This document shows, in pieces, positions 8,078 to 17,586 of a stretch of 64,000 nt of DNA; within the stretch, counting starts at the first letter, position 1, and the number at the start of each line of letters is the position of its first letter. Position numbers and translations under genes: made by a program. Under the pieces are notes generated by a model that worked only from the letters and a program-made list of their open reading frames with translations, ran no database searches and was not told where the DNA came from. The DNA lies in the NCBI RefSeq assembly GCF_000026185.1, contig NC_010694.1, positions 2,790,001-2,854,000 of the forward strand, given 5' to 3'. This DNA is from Erwinia tasmaniensis Et1/99. Lineage in GTDB: Bacteria > Pseudomonadota > Gammaproteobacteria > Enterobacterales > Enterobacteriaceae.

Positions 8078-8096
8078 ACGCACCAGAACGGTGCGT
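8078..8096. promoter_or_regulatory. NtrC binding site upstream of glnK
   Basis: The palindrome ACGCACC-AGAAC-GGTGCGT has GCAC and GTGC halves seven bases apart, as in the NtrC consensus TGCACCANNNTGGTGCA. It lies roughly 115 bases upstream of the -12 element, a typical enhancer distance. Function is inferred from motif and context. Confidence 0.7.
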
Positions 8097-8164
8097 CATG
8101 CGTTAAGTCGGTGCATTCGTGCCACGGCAGGCCGTTAGCTCGCCTGCATCTGGTGCAGGGAGCC

Positions 8165-9919
8165 TTATGTGGCTGCCAGCTCTGCACCTGCCAGCTGTAA
8201 CTGATACATCTGCCAGTAACGTCCGCGCGCAGCCAGTAGCTGTTGATGACTGCCACGCTCCACCACCCGCCCACGATGCAAGACCAAAATAGTGTCTGCA
8301 TCAATAACCGTAGACAGGCGATGGGCAATTACCACCAGCGTAGAGCGCTGGCGTACCGCAACCAGGGCCTGCTGGATCGCCTGTTCCGTTCCTGAGTCGA
8401 TATTCGCGGTAGCTTCATCAAGTATCAGTACCTGGGGGGTTAGCACCAGCACTCGCGCCAGCGCCAGTAGCTGTTTCTGCCCAACGGAAAGCGAGTTGCC
8501 CTGTTCACCTAAGCGGGTATGGATACCTTCAGGCATTGAGCGGGCCAGATCTGCCAGGCGCACGGCTTCCAGCGCGGCCCAAACCCTGTCCTCACCCACC
8601 TCTCTTCCTAAGGTCACATTGGCGAAAAAGGAATCGGCCAGCACGACAGGATCCTGCTGAACCATCGCCACGCTATCGCGTAATGCGGCATGACTCAGCG
8701 AGGAAAGCGGCCGGTCATCGAGCAGGATCTCACCTTCGCTTAAGGGATAATAGCCCATCAGCAAATTGGCGAGCGTACTCTTACCGCTGCCGGTATGCCC
8801 TACCAGCGCAACAAAATGGCGCGATGGGACTGACAGGTTGATATCAGTTAGTACCGGCCGGCCGGGGCGATACGCAAACGTCAGATCCTGTATGTCTATC
8901 CTGCCACTGCCGAGCGGCTGGATATCTTCACCATAAGGCTGGCGGGGTGCATCCATCAGTTGGAAAATGCGCTCACCGGCCACTACGGCCTGTTGCAGCA
9001 TTGACTGCTGCGTGGTCAGTTCGATCAGCGGCTCATTGAGCCGACCAAGATAGTTAATAAAAGCATACAGCACGCCAACTTCAACCGTTCCCACTGATGA
9101 AAAACCATAAAGCATCATCAGCCCGCAGAGTATCAGTGCGGAAAACAGGCTAAGCAGCGGGCGCAGCAGGAAGCCATCAAGGCGTAACGTCTGCATGCGC
9201 GCCAGATAGTGTGAACGGCTGACCTCCCCCATACGCTCACCAAAACGGGCCTGCTGGCGAAATTGCTGTATCACGCTCATACCGTTGATGACTTCGTTGA
9301 AACCATTATTAATCTCTGCCAGATAACCGCGCACCCGCCGCACAATGGGGGTACTGAAACGCTGATATATCAACATCACGATTAACACCGCCGGGAAGAT
9401 CGCGATTGCCACCCATGCCATGCGCCAGTCGAGACTGAACATTGCCACGAGCATCGCCCCGACCAGCGCAGCACTGCGCAATACGGTCGCGACTACGGTC
9501 ACATAGAGATCGCGCACGACTTCGGTATCATTGGTTACCCGTGAGATAATCTGCCCCACCGGCTGGGTGTCAAAGGCGCTCAACGGCTGACGCAAAGCCG
9601 CATCCATCACATCGGTGCGCAAACGCTGCACTACGCCTACCGCGGCCTGATTAAAGCGCAACGCCTGCAAGTAATGCAGCAAAGCGGCCAACAGCTGTAA
9701 CAGCAGGTAGCTGGTTATCAGTCCTGCAGCCAGCGCGACGGGCATATGATGTTGTGCCACCATTTGGTCGATAAAATAGCTGATCAACACCGGGCCGAGC
9801 ACTTCTGCCGCTGCGGCGAGCCACAGCATCAGTACGGCAAGGCCGAGAGATTTTCGCCACGGCTTACCGTAGGAAAGCAGCCGTCCGATCGTCGGCCATA
9901 GTCGGGTAGTCTTAGCCAT
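8165..9919 (-). CDS. mdlB: Multidrug-resistance-like ABC exporter subunit MdlB
   Basis: Half-transporter of 584 residues: a six-span exporter domain (about 1-310) and an ATPase domain (about 340-575). Walker [11 protein letters not shown]-loop/Walker [14 protein letters not shown] and the H-loop AHRLST are intact. The signature is LSVGQKQ rather than LSGGQ, a substitution also present in E. coli MdlB. The frame opens further upstream to 9946, but the ATG at 9919 matches the family start and overlaps the end of mdlA by a few bases. MdlA and MdlB are expected to form a heterodimer; the substrate is not established. Confidence 0.95.
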   Translation of the reverse strand: MAKTTRLWPTIGRLLSYGKPWRKSLGLAVLMLWLAAAAEVLGPVLISYFIDQMVAQHHMPVALAAGLITSYLLLQLLAALLHYLQALRFNQAAVGVVQRLRTDVMDAALRQPLSAFDTQPVGQIISRVTNDTEVVRDLYVTVVATVLRSAALVGAMLVAMFSLDWRMAWVAIAIFPAVLIVMLIYQRFSTPIVRRVRGYLAEINNGFNEVINGMSVIQQFRQQARFGERMGEVSRSHYLARMQTLRLDGFLLRPLLSLFSALILCGLMMLYGFSSVGTVEVGVLYAFINYLGRLNEPLIELTTQQSMLQQAVVAGERIFQLMDAPRQPYGEDIQPLGSGRIDIQDLTFAYRPGRPVLTDINLSVPSRHFVALVGHTGSGKSTLANLLMGYYPLSEGEILLDDRPLSSLSHAALRDSVAMVQQDPVVLADSFFANVTLGREVGEDRVWAALEAVRLADLARSMPEGIHTRLGEQGNSLSVGQKQLLALARVLVLTPQVLILDEATANIDSGTEQAIQQALVAVRQRSTLVVIAHRLSTVIDADTILVLHRGRVVERGSHQQLLAARGRYWQMYQLQLAGAELAAT

Positions 9920-11678
9920 GTGGCACTTCCTGTACGGTATCATCATCTAACGCCGCTTCAAGCTGCTGATAGCGGTACATTTCTCGATACCAGCCGTCAT
10001 GAGCGAGAAGCTGTTCATGGTTACCACGCTGGGCAATGGCACCATGTTGTAATACCAGAATTTCGTTGGCTTCAGACAATGCGGAAAGACGATGAGCGCT
10101 AATGATTATCGTGCGTTCTTCACCCCAGCGTCGCAAATTATGCAGGATCTGATGCTCGGTTCTGCCGTCTACCGCAGACAGGGCATCATCAAGCACCAGA
10201 ATTTCAGCATTGAGCAGCAGCGCGCGCGCAATAGAAATGCGCTGTTTCTGCCCACCCGACAGCATGACCCCACGCTCGCCGACTTCCGTTTCATAGCCCT
10301 GCGGTAATCGCAGTATGTCCTCGTGTACGTTAGCAAGCTGCGCCGCATGCTCAATCTCGCTCTGGGTCGCGGCTGGACGGCCTAAGGCAATATTTTTCGC
10401 CACGCTGTCGGAGAACAAAAATGGAGTCTGACTCACCACCGCCAGCCTGCTCCGCCAGGCATCGAGGCGCAGCTGCGGCAGAGGGAGGTTATGAAAACGG
10501 ATCCCTCCCTGATCGATATCAAAATGGCGTTGGATCAGGCTCAATAAGGTACTTTTCCCTGAACCGGTAGGGCCACAAAGCCCCAGCATCTGACCGGGCT
10601 TGATATTGACGTTAACGTTACGTAACGCAGGCCGATGCGCGCCCGGATAACAGAATTCCCGGATAGCAATTTGCAGCAGTCCGCGTTGTTCGGGCAGTAC
10701 TTTATTACCATCAGCAACGACCGGGGCTTCGGCCAGCAGCGCACGGATACGACTCCAGGCCGCGCTGCCGCGTTCAACAATATTAAACATCCATGCCAGC
10801 GCCAGCATTGGCCAAATCATCAGGCCAAGATACATCACAAAACTGGTTAGCTGCCCAAGCGTCATAGAGCCATGCCAGACCATCCAACTTCCCCCTCCAA
10901 TGGCCAGCAGGTTCGACAGGGCGATAGCAATGTAGATCGTGGGGTCAAACCGGGCATCAACGCGCGCCACGCGCAGGTTTTTTTCCCCGGTATCTTTGGC
11001 AATGGCAGCAAACTGCGCGGACTGGCTGTCTTCCAAACCAAACGCTTTGATCATGCGAATGCTGCTCAGGCTTTCCTGGGTTTGGTCGTTTAATGATGAG
11101 AAGGCGGCCTGTGCGCTTTTAAAACGATGATGCAGCCGATCGCCGTAACGTTTAATCATCAGCGCCATAACCGGCATCGGCAGCAGGGCCAGCAGCGTTA
11201 GCTGCCAGCTTATTTGTGTGCTCATTACCACCAGCACCGCCATCCCCATCACCAGTGAATCCACCAGCGTCAGGACGCCTTCTCCGGCAGCAAATACCAC
11301 ACGGTCGACATCGTTGGTCGCCCGTGCAATCAGGTCGCCGGTACGATGGCGCAGGTAAAATGCTGGGTGTTGACGGCTTAGCTGGCGATAAAAGTCTTCA
11401 CGCAGTTCAACGGCCAGGTGATACGAGGCACCAAATAGCAGTACGCGCCAAACATAGCGCAGTAAATAGACGATTATCGCCGTCATCAGCATCGCGCCGA
11501 TCCACATCATCAGCCGATCGTTGCCCATACCGTTGCGACTCACGCCGTCAACAATTTTACCGACGGCCAACGGTGGCAGCAGCTGTAGCAAAGCAATAAC
11601 AATCAGCAGCAGCACCGCCCCAAGATAGCGGCGCCATTCGCGTTTAAAATACCAGCTCAGTTGGCTAAAAAGTCGCAC
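9912..11678 (-). CDS. mdlA: Multidrug-resistance-like ABC exporter subunit MdlA
   Basis: Partner of MdlB, 588 residues, with a six-span exporter domain and a C-terminal ATPase domain. Walker [10 protein letters not shown], signature LSGGQKQR and Walker [10 protein letters not shown] are visible; the Walker B region has DD where most exporters have DE, as in E. coli MdlA, so this site may be the weak ATPase site of the heterodimer. A TTG at 11702 is also in frame. I prefer the GTG at 11678 because AGGAT lies seven bases before it and the protein then begins with the conserved [14 protein letters not shown]. Confidence 0.94.
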   Translation of the reverse strand: MRLFSQLSWYFKREWRRYLGAVLLLIVIALLQLLPPLAVGKIVDGVSRNGMGNDRLMMWIGAMLMTAIIVYLLRYVWRVLLFGASYHLAVELREDFYRQLSRQHPAFYLRHRTGDLIARATNDVDRVVFAAGEGVLTLVDSLVMGMAVLVVMSTQISWQLTLLALLPMPVMALMIKRYGDRLHHRFKSAQAAFSSLNDQTQESLSSIRMIKAFGLEDSQSAQFAAIAKDTGEKNLRVARVDARFDPTIYIAIALSNLLAIGGGSWMVWHGSMTLGQLTSFVMYLGLMIWPMLALAWMFNIVERGSAAWSRIRALLAEAPVVADGNKVLPEQRGLLQIAIREFCYPGAHRPALRNVNVNIKPGQMLGLCGPTGSGKSTLLSLIQRHFDIDQGGIRFHNLPLPQLRLDAWRSRLAVVSQTPFLFSDSVAKNIALGRPAATQSEIEHAAQLANVHEDILRLPQGYETEVGERGVMLSGGQKQRISIARALLLNAEILVLDDALSAVDGRTEHQILHNLRRWGEERTIIISAHRLSALSEANEILVLQHGAIAQRGNHEQLLAHDGWYREMYRYQQLEAALDDDTVQEVPHG

Positions 11679-11723
11679 TGGAACATCCTGATTATCGGCC
11701 AAATAGATTGGCGGCAGCCCATT

Positions 11724-12197
11724 TCAGGGGGCAACCGGTAAAGCAGTAGTATATTTTATCTCTTCCATCGCAAAGCTCGATGTCACATCAAGCAGGCCAG
11801 GAACGCTATTGACCAACTTTTTATAAAACCCATCGTAGCTTTTCATATCGGCGACCTGTACCCGCAGAAGATAGTCGTATTCACCCGCCATGCGATAGAA
11901 GCCCATCACTTCAGGCATTGCCTGTACCACGCTGACAAATTGATGGAACCAGTCACTGCTGTGCTGATGGGTTTTGATGAGGACAAAGGCGGTGAGATCT
12001 AAACCAAGCTTTTCGCCATCCAGCAGCGCTACCCGGCCGCGAATATAGCCTTCATCCTCAAGTCTTTTCAAGCGTTTCCAACATGGAGTTGTCGTCAGGC
12101 TGACAGCATCCGCCAGCACCTGCAGGGATAAAGTACAGTCCTGTTGAAGCAGGTGCAAAAGCGTCCTGTCTTTTTTATCTAGCGCCGTTAGTAGCAA
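11724..12197 (-). CDS. decR: Lrp/AsnC-type regulator DecR
   Basis: Transcription factor of 157 residues with an N-terminal winged helix-turn-helix ([19 protein letters not shown], about 34-52) and a C-terminal ligand-binding/oligomerisation domain (about 70-150). It closely matches E. coli DecR (YbaO), which activates cysteine detoxification by cyuPA. The start is TTG at 12197, preceded by GGGAGAAAA. cyuPA are not adjacent here; instead a DMT-family transporter is transcribed divergently 104 bases away and may be a target. mdlA and mdlB follow 45 bases downstream on the same strand. Confidence 0.9.
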   Translation of the reverse strand: MLLTALDKKDRTLLHLLQQDCTLSLQVLADAVSLTTTPCWKRLKRLEDEGYIRGRVALLDGEKLGLDLTAFVLIKTHQHSSDWFHQFVSVVQAMPEVMGFYRMAGEYDYLLRVQVADMKSYDGFYKKLVNSVPGLLDVTSSFAMEEIKYTTALPVAP

Positions 12198-12301
12198 GAT
12201 TTTCTCCCAAGGCAGATATATGCAGCAATATTATAGCAACCTTTTCTCCCATCGATGAACTAATCTGGATCCCTATCTTTTGGCATTCAAGGATGACCGG
12301 C

Positions 12302-13204
12302 ATGAACAGTAAAATTTCCCGTAACCTTATGATAATTGGGTTATTCATCGCAGTATCCCTTACCTGGGGAACCACCTGGATGGCGATGAAAATTGCCGTT
12401 GCCAGCGTGCCACCCATTTTCGCGACCGGGCTTCGCTTTCTTTGTGCTGCGCCACTGCTGCTGCTGCTGGCGCGCTATAAAAAAGCCCCACTGCTGTTCC
12501 CTGCTGGTCAGCGCGGTTTCCAGCTATGCGTTACGCTGTTCTACTTTGCCATCCCTTTTACCCTGATGATCTACGGCGAACGCTATACCTCCTCCAGCCT
12601 GGCATCCATTATCTTTGCCACCATGCCCGCAGCCGTTCTTGCGGCATCTCTGCTGTTTTTGCGTGAAAGAACAACGCCACAGCAGCTTCTTGGCCTCGGC
12701 ATCAGTATCGGCGCGCTGTGCACCATTCTGTGGCATGAGACCCAGTCCAGCGCAGAAAGTCAGCTGCGGGGAATCCTGGCACTGGTCGCAGCGGTACTCA
12801 TCCATGCGCTTATGTATGTGCAGTGCAAAAAACGTTGTGCGGGTATCTCGGTACTAAGCTATAACGCACTACCCTGCCTGGGCGCCGGGATAATTCTCAC
12901 GCTTGTCGGGCTAGGTGAAGCACCGGATTACCAGGCATTCACTCATCAGGCACTGTTAGCGATAGCCTATCTTGGCGTTGTGGCGGGCGTGGGAGGTATT
13001 CTGGCCTACTTTGCGCTGCAGCAGGCGGCTAAACCCTTCCAGGCATCGCTGGTATTTCTGGTGTTCCCGCTGATTGCCGTGGCGTTGGAAAGCGTATTAA
13101 ACGGCAGCAGTATTAGCCACCAGTCGCTGATCCTGCTACTCCCGTTCCTGCTGGGAATTATGCTGACTCTGTATCGTGGCACCCGTAAATCTGCCGTGGT
13201 TTAA
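12302..13204 (+). CDS. EamA/DMT-family membrane transporter
   Basis: Inner-membrane permease of 300 residues with about ten spans arranged as two EamA repeats (about 8-140 and 150-290). The first repeat carries the familiar SLTWGTTWMAMKIA segment and the second ends each half with the typical conserved GxxLAYF-like motif. The substrate cannot be read from the sequence; the family exports amino acids and other small metabolites. An ATG at 12293 is possible, but AAGGA is spaced correctly for the ATG at 12302. The divergent decR gene suggests regulation by DecR, so an amino-acid or cysteine-related substrate is a reasonable guess. Confidence 0.88.
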   Translation: MNSKISRNLMIIGLFIAVSLTWGTTWMAMKIAVASVPPIFATGLRFLCAAPLLLLLARYKKAPLLFPAGQRGFQLCVTLFYFAIPFTLMIYGERYTSSSLASIIFATMPAAVLAASLLFLRERTTPQQLLGLGISIGALCTILWHETQSSAESQLRGILALVAAVLIHALMYVQCKKRCAGISVLSYNALPCLGAGIILTLVGLGEAPDYQAFTHQALLAIAYLGVVAGVGGILAYFALQQAAKPFQASLVFLVFPLIAVALESVLNGSSISHQSLILLLPFLLGIMLTLYRGTRKSAVV

Positions 13205-13307
13205 CCAGAACGGGCCATTCAGCGTTAAGCATCCCTGAAAACCGGGGATACCTTTATCTGTCCCCAGGCATTACCATAGACCCGGAAAATAATTGGGAAG
13301 GTAAATT

Positions 13308-14003
13308 ATGAAGCGTGCAGTGGTCGTATTCAGCGGTGGACAGGACTCAACAACCTGCCTGATCCAGGCTTTAGAGCAGTATGACGAGGTGCACTGCGTC
13401 ACCTTTGATTATGGCCAGCGTCATCGTGCTGAAATAGATGTTGCTCAACAGCTGTCGGCATCGCTGGGTGTCAGGGCGCATAAAGTGCTTGATGTCACCA
13501 TGCTCAATGAGCTGGCCGCCAGCAGCCTGACGCGGGATAATATCCCGGTTCCGGCTTACGATCCCTCTGCCAGCGGTCTGCCCAGCACTTTTGTCCCCGG
13601 GCGCAATATTGTGTTTTTCACCTTTGCTTCAATCTACGCCTTTCAAATTGAAGCAGAGGCGATCATTACCGGTGCCTGTGAGACTGACTTTTCCGGTTAC
13701 CCTGACTGCCGCGATGAATTTGTCAAAGCGCTCAACCGGGCAGTTAACCTCGGGATGGCGCGTGAGTTGCGCATTGAAACCCCGCTAATGTGGCTTAACA
13801 AAGCAGAGACCTGGGCACTGGCCGACTACTGGCAGCAGCTGCCGCTGATACGTCATCAGACGCTCACCTGCTACAACGGCATTATCGGTGACGGCTGCGG
13901 GGATTGTGCAGCCTGCCACCTGCGCGCACGCGGTCTTGACCAATATCAGCAAAACCCCACGTCGGTCATGCTGGAGATGGAGCGCAAAACCGGGCTGGCG
14001 TAA
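13308..14003 (+). CDS. queC: 7-cyano-7-deazaguanine synthase QueC
   Basis: Converts 7-carboxy-7-deazaguanine to preQ0 with ammonia and ATP, a step in queuosine biosynthesis. The 231-residue protein has the PP-loop [10 protein letters not shown] at residues 9-18 and a C-terminal zinc site with four cysteines ([20 protein letters not shown]). A GGGAAGG ribosome site precedes the ATG. It converges with fadM as in E. coli. The later queuosine genes queA and tgt are also in this window, at 51-54 kb. Confidence 0.97.
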   Translation: MKRAVVVFSGGQDSTTCLIQALEQYDEVHCVTFDYGQRHRAEIDVAQQLSASLGVRAHKVLDVTMLNELAASSLTRDNIPVPAYDPSASGLPSTFVPGRNIVFFTFASIYAFQIEAEAIITGACETDFSGYPDCRDEFVKALNRAVNLGMARELRIETPLMWLNKAETWALADYWQQLPLIRHQTLTCYNGIIGDGCGDCAACHLRARGLDQYQQNPTSVMLEMERKTGLA

Positions 14004-14036
14004 CAAGCCGGAAAAGAGAACACTGGTTAAAGTGAT

Positions 14037-14435
14037 CTAGGGCTGCAACCCTGCCAGATGTGCTTTTAATTCTCCTTCCAGCGGCTGTGCTTTCTGCGTT
14101 TTGATATCGATGCAGACAAAAGTCAATAAGGCATCTGCGATTTCAGCGCCATCAGACGCTAATGAAACCTGCTGGGCGATAGTGCCGCTCTTGTTGCTTA
14201 ACGTTACCAGCTGACAGTCTATATTCAGCACGTCGCCCAGAATTGCCGGGCGACGATAGTTGATATTGATATTCACCACCACCAGCGCCAGCCCTCTCTC
14301 ACTCATCCAGCGAAAGAGTTCTCCCTTATCCAGCCAGGCCCAACGTGCTTCTTCAAGAAATTCCAGGTAGCGAGCATTATTAACGTGCTGCCAGACATCC
14401 AAATGATAGCCACGCACTTTTATGAGGGTTTGCAT
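14037..14435 (-). CDS. fadM: Long-chain acyl-CoA thioesterase FadM
   Basis: Single hot-dog thioesterase of 132 residues that helps clear unusual acyl-CoA intermediates during fatty acid degradation. The helix motif HVNNARYLEFLEEARW and the ININYRRPA strand match E. coli FadM (YbaW). It lies downstream of ybaV but is separated from it by a 14-bp perfect palindrome that contains a FadR-like sequence, so it probably has its own fatty-acid-responsive promoter. Confidence 0.94.
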   Translation of the reverse strand: MQTLIKVRGYHLDVWQHVNNARYLEFLEEARWAWLDKGELFRWMSERGLALVVVNININYRRPAILGDVLNIDCQLVTLSNKSGTIAQQVSLASDGAEIADALLTFVCIDIKTQKAQPLEGELKAHLAGLQP

Positions 14436-14451
14436 AACGACGTTCTCCAGG

Positions 14452-14485
14452 CTGAAAGGTCATACAGACTGGTATGACCTTTCAG
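14452..14485. promoter_or_regulatory. Long palindrome with FadR-like operator before fadM
   Basis: CTGAAAGGTCATAC and GTATGACCTTTCAG are a perfect 14-base inverted repeat around the 6-base loop AGACTG. Inside it, ACTGGTATGACCTTT (14468-14482) resembles the FadR operator core CTGGTNNGACC. It lies 17 bases upstream of the fadM start. No U-tract follows on the minus strand, so it is more likely an operator than a terminator. Confidence 0.6.
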
Positions 14486-14540
14486 AGGTTAGCAGTACGA
14501 AATGCCACTTACAGAACAAATTAAGAACTCTGGATGCCGA

Positions 14541-14873
14541 TCACAATTTAAGGTTGTCCAGGTTTCTCTCCACCAGTGCGTTGCCCAGTCCTGGAACCTC
14601 CTTCAACTGCTCTATTCCCGTAAAAGGGCCATATTTCTCGCGGTAACTGACTATCGATTCTGCTTTTTTCAAACCGACACCGTTCATCACCGCAGCCAAC
14701 TCCTGTGCGCTGGCGTTATTAATACTGACCTGCTCGTGGCCCGACTCCTTTTTCGTCTGCATGGTTTTGACCATCGCGCGGCCGTTTTCTGGCGCAGCGT
14801 TAGTCGCTAAAACGGGCGTGACCAATCCGAGGGCGAGGACAAATGCCAACCGCTGTAATCGATAATTCCTCAT
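14541..14873 (-). CDS. ybaV: ComEA/YbaV family helix-hairpin-helix protein
   Basis: Small exported protein of 110 residues. An N-terminal signal peptide (about 1-27) is followed by a polar linker and a C-terminal double helix-hairpin-helix domain (about 48-110) with VSINNASAQELAAVMNGVGL and VPGLGNAL, which in relatives binds DNA. The ATG at 14873 was chosen because GGAGGAAAA precedes it; a start five codons upstream is also open. In Enterobacteriaceae YbaV has no proven role; DNA uptake is only an analogy with ComEA. Confidence 0.9.
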   Translation of the reverse strand: MRNYRLQRLAFVLALGLVTPVLATNAAPENGRAMVKTMQTKKESGHEQVSINNASAQELAAVMNGVGLKKAESIVSYREKYGPFTGIEQLKEVPGLGNALVERNLDNLKL

Positions 14874-14956
14874 GCTGTTTTCCTCCATGTGTTTGACAGC
14901 ACGGCTACCGTACGCCTGTTATGCCTGCACAACAAACGGCCTGTTACAGAAATGGA

Positions 14957-14978
14957 AAAGGCCGCATAAGCGGCCTTT
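14957..14978 (-). terminator. Terminator of ppiD
   Basis: AAAGGCCGC and GCGGCCTTT form a perfect 9-base stem around a four-base loop. On the minus strand the stem ends in TTTTCC, giving a short U-tract after ppiD. Confidence 0.75.
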
Positions 14979-15012
14979 GAGAGTTGCAAGCAGTTGCAAA
15001 AATTTACGAGGA

Positions 15013-16884
15013 TTACTGCGCCTGAGCAGCAGCTCCGTATTTAATTTTTGCTTCCTTGCGCAGGTTGCTGAGCATAGCGGCAAAAGCAAGCTGGGCGTTA
15101 TTCTGAGTAATGCCCTGCACCAAAGATTGTTTTTGCGCTTCCGGTATCTCACCTTTCTGCACTTTGTCTAACGCAATCAGCACGACATTGCCCTTATCAT
15201 CTTCACTGACGCCATAAGACGGCTTACCTTCTGATGGCAGTGGCAGTGAGAATGCCGCCTGGGATAACGCATCCTGCCCCATACGCGTTAACGTCTGCTG
15301 AGCGGCGAACTTGAGATCGGCCGCCTTCAGCGCATCGTCACCCTTCCCTGCTTTCAGCTCGGCTAACAGTTTGTCAGCCTGCGTTTTCGCCTGCTGCAAC
15401 GCTTTCTGCTGCTTCAGCGTGGCGGTGATTTGAGCCGTCACATCCTTCAGTGGCTTCACCGCTTCCGGTTTGTGCTCATGAATGCGCAGTACGAAAGCAC
15501 GATCGCCATCAACGCTGATAACGTCGGAGTTGCTCCCCGGCGCACCATTTTCACCTAACAGCGCGCCATTGAAGATAGCGTCCTGTACCGCTTTAAACTT
15601 CAGGTCGGCCGGCAGATTATCGCGATCGAACCAGTCCGTATCGACGGCTTTCACACCGGCGACCTGCTCTGCACTCGCCAGAGATTCGTTATCATTACTG
15701 GCTGCATCGCTAACCTTCTGTTGCAGTTTATAGAAAGCAGCTACCGCTTTTTCCTGCTTCAGTTTAGCCGCGATATCATCATGAACTTCGCTAAGCGGCT
15801 TCACTTTTTCTGGCTGAGTTTCATCAAGACGCGCAATGATAAAGCCCGGAGAAGAAGTAATCACACCAGAAAGCTGGCCTTTCTCTTTCAAGGAGGCGCC
15901 TTTTAGCTCGTCCGGCGTAGTCTGCGGCTCCAGCCAGCCCATATCACCACCGTTGCGGGCAGAGATAGGATCAACGGATTTCTCTTTCGCCAGTTTGGCA
16001 AAGTCATCGCCTTTCTTCAGAGAGTCCAGCACAGACCGGGCTTCCGCTTCCGTATTGGTCTGGATGATGCTGTAGCGGTTGCGCTGTGGCTGGGTGTAAT
16101 CATCCTGATGCTTTTCATACCAGCTCTGGATGTCACTTTCGCTCACCGCCTGCTCCATAGCAGCCGCATCCATTTTAATGTAGCTGACACGGAACTGTTC
16201 AGAAGACATCAGGCTGCTCTGATGCTGCTGATAGTAGTTACTAATCTCTTCCTGCGTGACGTCCTGCTTAGCGGCAAGGGCATTCACATCAATTGTGACC
16301 TCACGCACAAGGCGCTGCTGCGACACCAGAGCCGCCAGCGAATCGGCTTCGTTGCCGAGAACAAAATCAGTTTTGGTGACGGCGTTAATAAGCTGCTGGG
16401 TGGTGAGCTGTTTACGCAGCGCTTCTGCATATTGGTCCGCACTGAAACCTATATTATTGATAATACTCAAATACTTAGCATTATCAAATTGGCCAGCCGT
16501 CTGGAATGCAGGCTGCGTAAAGATTGCCTGCTTGATCTGATCGTCGCCGATAGTCAGGCCGATATCTTTTGCATACTGTGTGAGCAACACTTCGTCGATC
16601 AGCTGGGAAAGTGTCTGCTGACGCATCTGCTGCATATAGCCTTCGTTACTCGCCAGAACAGAAAATTGTTCGCCCAACATCTGTTGCTGGCGAGCACGCT
16701 CGCTGCTGAAGGCACGCTCAAGCTGCGCCCGGCTGATTTCCTGTCCGTTTACCTTTGCAGCATAATCGCCGCTTCCACCGGTGAGATAGCCACCAACGCC
16801 GGTAAGGACAAAGGATAGGATGATCAGGCCCAATATAATTTTGAGCGCGACATGGTTCGACGCCGCGCGTAAATTGTCCATCAT
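15013..16884 (-). CDS. ppiD: Periplasmic chaperone PpiD
   Basis: Membrane-anchored periplasmic chaperone that works at the exit of the SecYEG translocon. 623 residues, the E. coli length. One N-terminal membrane anchor (about 12-35, ILGLIILSFVLTGVGGYL) is followed by SurA-like chaperone regions on both sides of a parvulin domain (about 265-360, QPQRNRYSIIQ to GFIIARLDE). The ATG at 16884 gives the conserved MMDNLRAA start; a longer frame to 16944 is ignored. Tandem order with hupB and lon is conserved. Confidence 0.96.
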   Translation of the reverse strand: MMDNLRAASNHVALKIILGLIILSFVLTGVGGYLTGGSGDYAAKVNGQEISRAQLERAFSSERARQQQMLGEQFSVLASNEGYMQQMRQQTLSQLIDEVLLTQYAKDIGLTIGDDQIKQAIFTQPAFQTAGQFDNAKYLSIINNIGFSADQYAEALRKQLTTQQLINAVTKTDFVLGNEADSLAALVSQQRLVREVTIDVNALAAKQDVTQEEISNYYQQHQSSLMSSEQFRVSYIKMDAAAMEQAVSESDIQSWYEKHQDDYTQPQRNRYSIIQTNTEAEARSVLDSLKKGDDFAKLAKEKSVDPISARNGGDMGWLEPQTTPDELKGASLKEKGQLSGVITSSPGFIIARLDETQPEKVKPLSEVHDDIAAKLKQEKAVAAFYKLQQKVSDAASNDNESLASAEQVAGVKAVDTDWFDRDNLPADLKFKAVQDAIFNGALLGENGAPGSNSDVISVDGDRAFVLRIHEHKPEAVKPLKDVTAQITATLKQQKALQQAKTQADKLLAELKAGKGDDALKAADLKFAAQQTLTRMGQDALSQAAFSLPLPSEGKPSYGVSEDDKGNVVLIALDKVQKGEIPEAQKQSLVQGITQNNAQLAFAAMLSNLRKEAKIKYGAAAQAQ

Positions 16885-17003
16885 GGTGTGACAACACTCC
16901 GCTGTAGTGTGAATGTAAACCTTGCGCTGTCGTCCCGCATTCACGAGAACGTGCTTAGCCTGTAAGACAACCGCTTACGCGTTTGTCATTGAAACATAAA
17001 AAA

Positions 17004-17027
17004 AGCACATCAGTCTGCTGATGTGCT
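17004..17027 (-). terminator. Terminator of hupB
   Basis: AGCACATCAG and CTGATGTGCT form a perfect 10-base stem with a TCTG loop. On the minus strand a run of seven T residues follows, a textbook intrinsic terminator. Confidence 0.88.
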
Positions 17028-17102
17028 CAGTATGTTACATGAGAACGCATTGGCGATCCTCAAAACACCGCAGAAATCTGCTGCTGCGATGCGCCAACAC
17101 AC

Positions 17103-17375
17103 TTAATTTACAGCGTCTTTCAAAGTTTTACCGGCACGGAAGCCCGGAACTTTTCCCGCTGCAATAGTAATTTCTTTACCCGTTTGCGGGTTGCGGCCAA
17201 CACGTTCAGCCCGTTCACGCACCGAGAAGGTGCCAAATCCCACCAGTGCAACCTCATCACCCGCCTGCAGAGATTCCGTTACAGAACCGATAAACGCATC
17301 CAGTACACGCCCTGCAGCAGCCTTAGAAATATCAGCATCTGTGGCAATTTTGTCGATCAACTCTGACTTATTCAC
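17103..17375 (-). CDS. hupB: DNA-binding protein HU-beta
   Basis: Nucleoid-associated protein of 90 residues. It has the DNA-binding arm segment [20 protein letters not shown] (about 61-80) and the conserved [13 protein letters not shown]. It forms HU homo- or heterodimers that bend DNA. It lies between lon and ppiD as in E. coli and ends at a strong terminator. Confidence 0.98.
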   Translation of the reverse strand: MNKSELIDKIATDADISKAAAGRVLDAFIGSVTESLQAGDEVALVGFGTFSVRERAERVGRNPQTGKEITIAAGKVPGFRAGKTLKDAVN

Positions 17376-17525
17376 TCACTCATCCCCTATTTTGTTGTTT
17401 GCACCCGGTACAGCCGTTCGCGATACCTGCACATACAGCTGTTTTTTTATGGCCACCGTGCTTTGGCAATCCGTGACCGCTGCCACCCATAGCCTGACCG
17501 CATCCTAACGTTAGCCGTAGCCCAA

Positions 17526-17559
17526 AAGGCTGGCAAGCACCAATTCACTTACCAGCCTT
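17526..17559 (-). terminator. Probable terminator of lon
   Basis: AAGGCTGG...CTT is complementary to ACCAGCCTT with one unpaired base and a loop of about ten. On the minus strand TTTT follows the stem. It sits 28-60 bases after the lon stop. Confidence 0.7.
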
Positions 17560-17586
17560 AGTTTAGGGTGAGTTTGCCTTAAATCA

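Noticed and set aside
8143..8159. Inverted repeat CCTGCA-TCTGG-TGCAGG after mdlB, considered as a second NtrC site
   Set aside because: Half-site spacing is shorter than in the NtrC consensus and no T-run follows, so neither an NtrC site nor a terminator is supported.
13205..13307. Possible preQ1 riboswitch before queC
   Set aside because: The gap holds only a short GGGGATA/TATC-TCCCC hairpin; the preQ1 aptamer pseudoknot with its A-rich tail is not visible.
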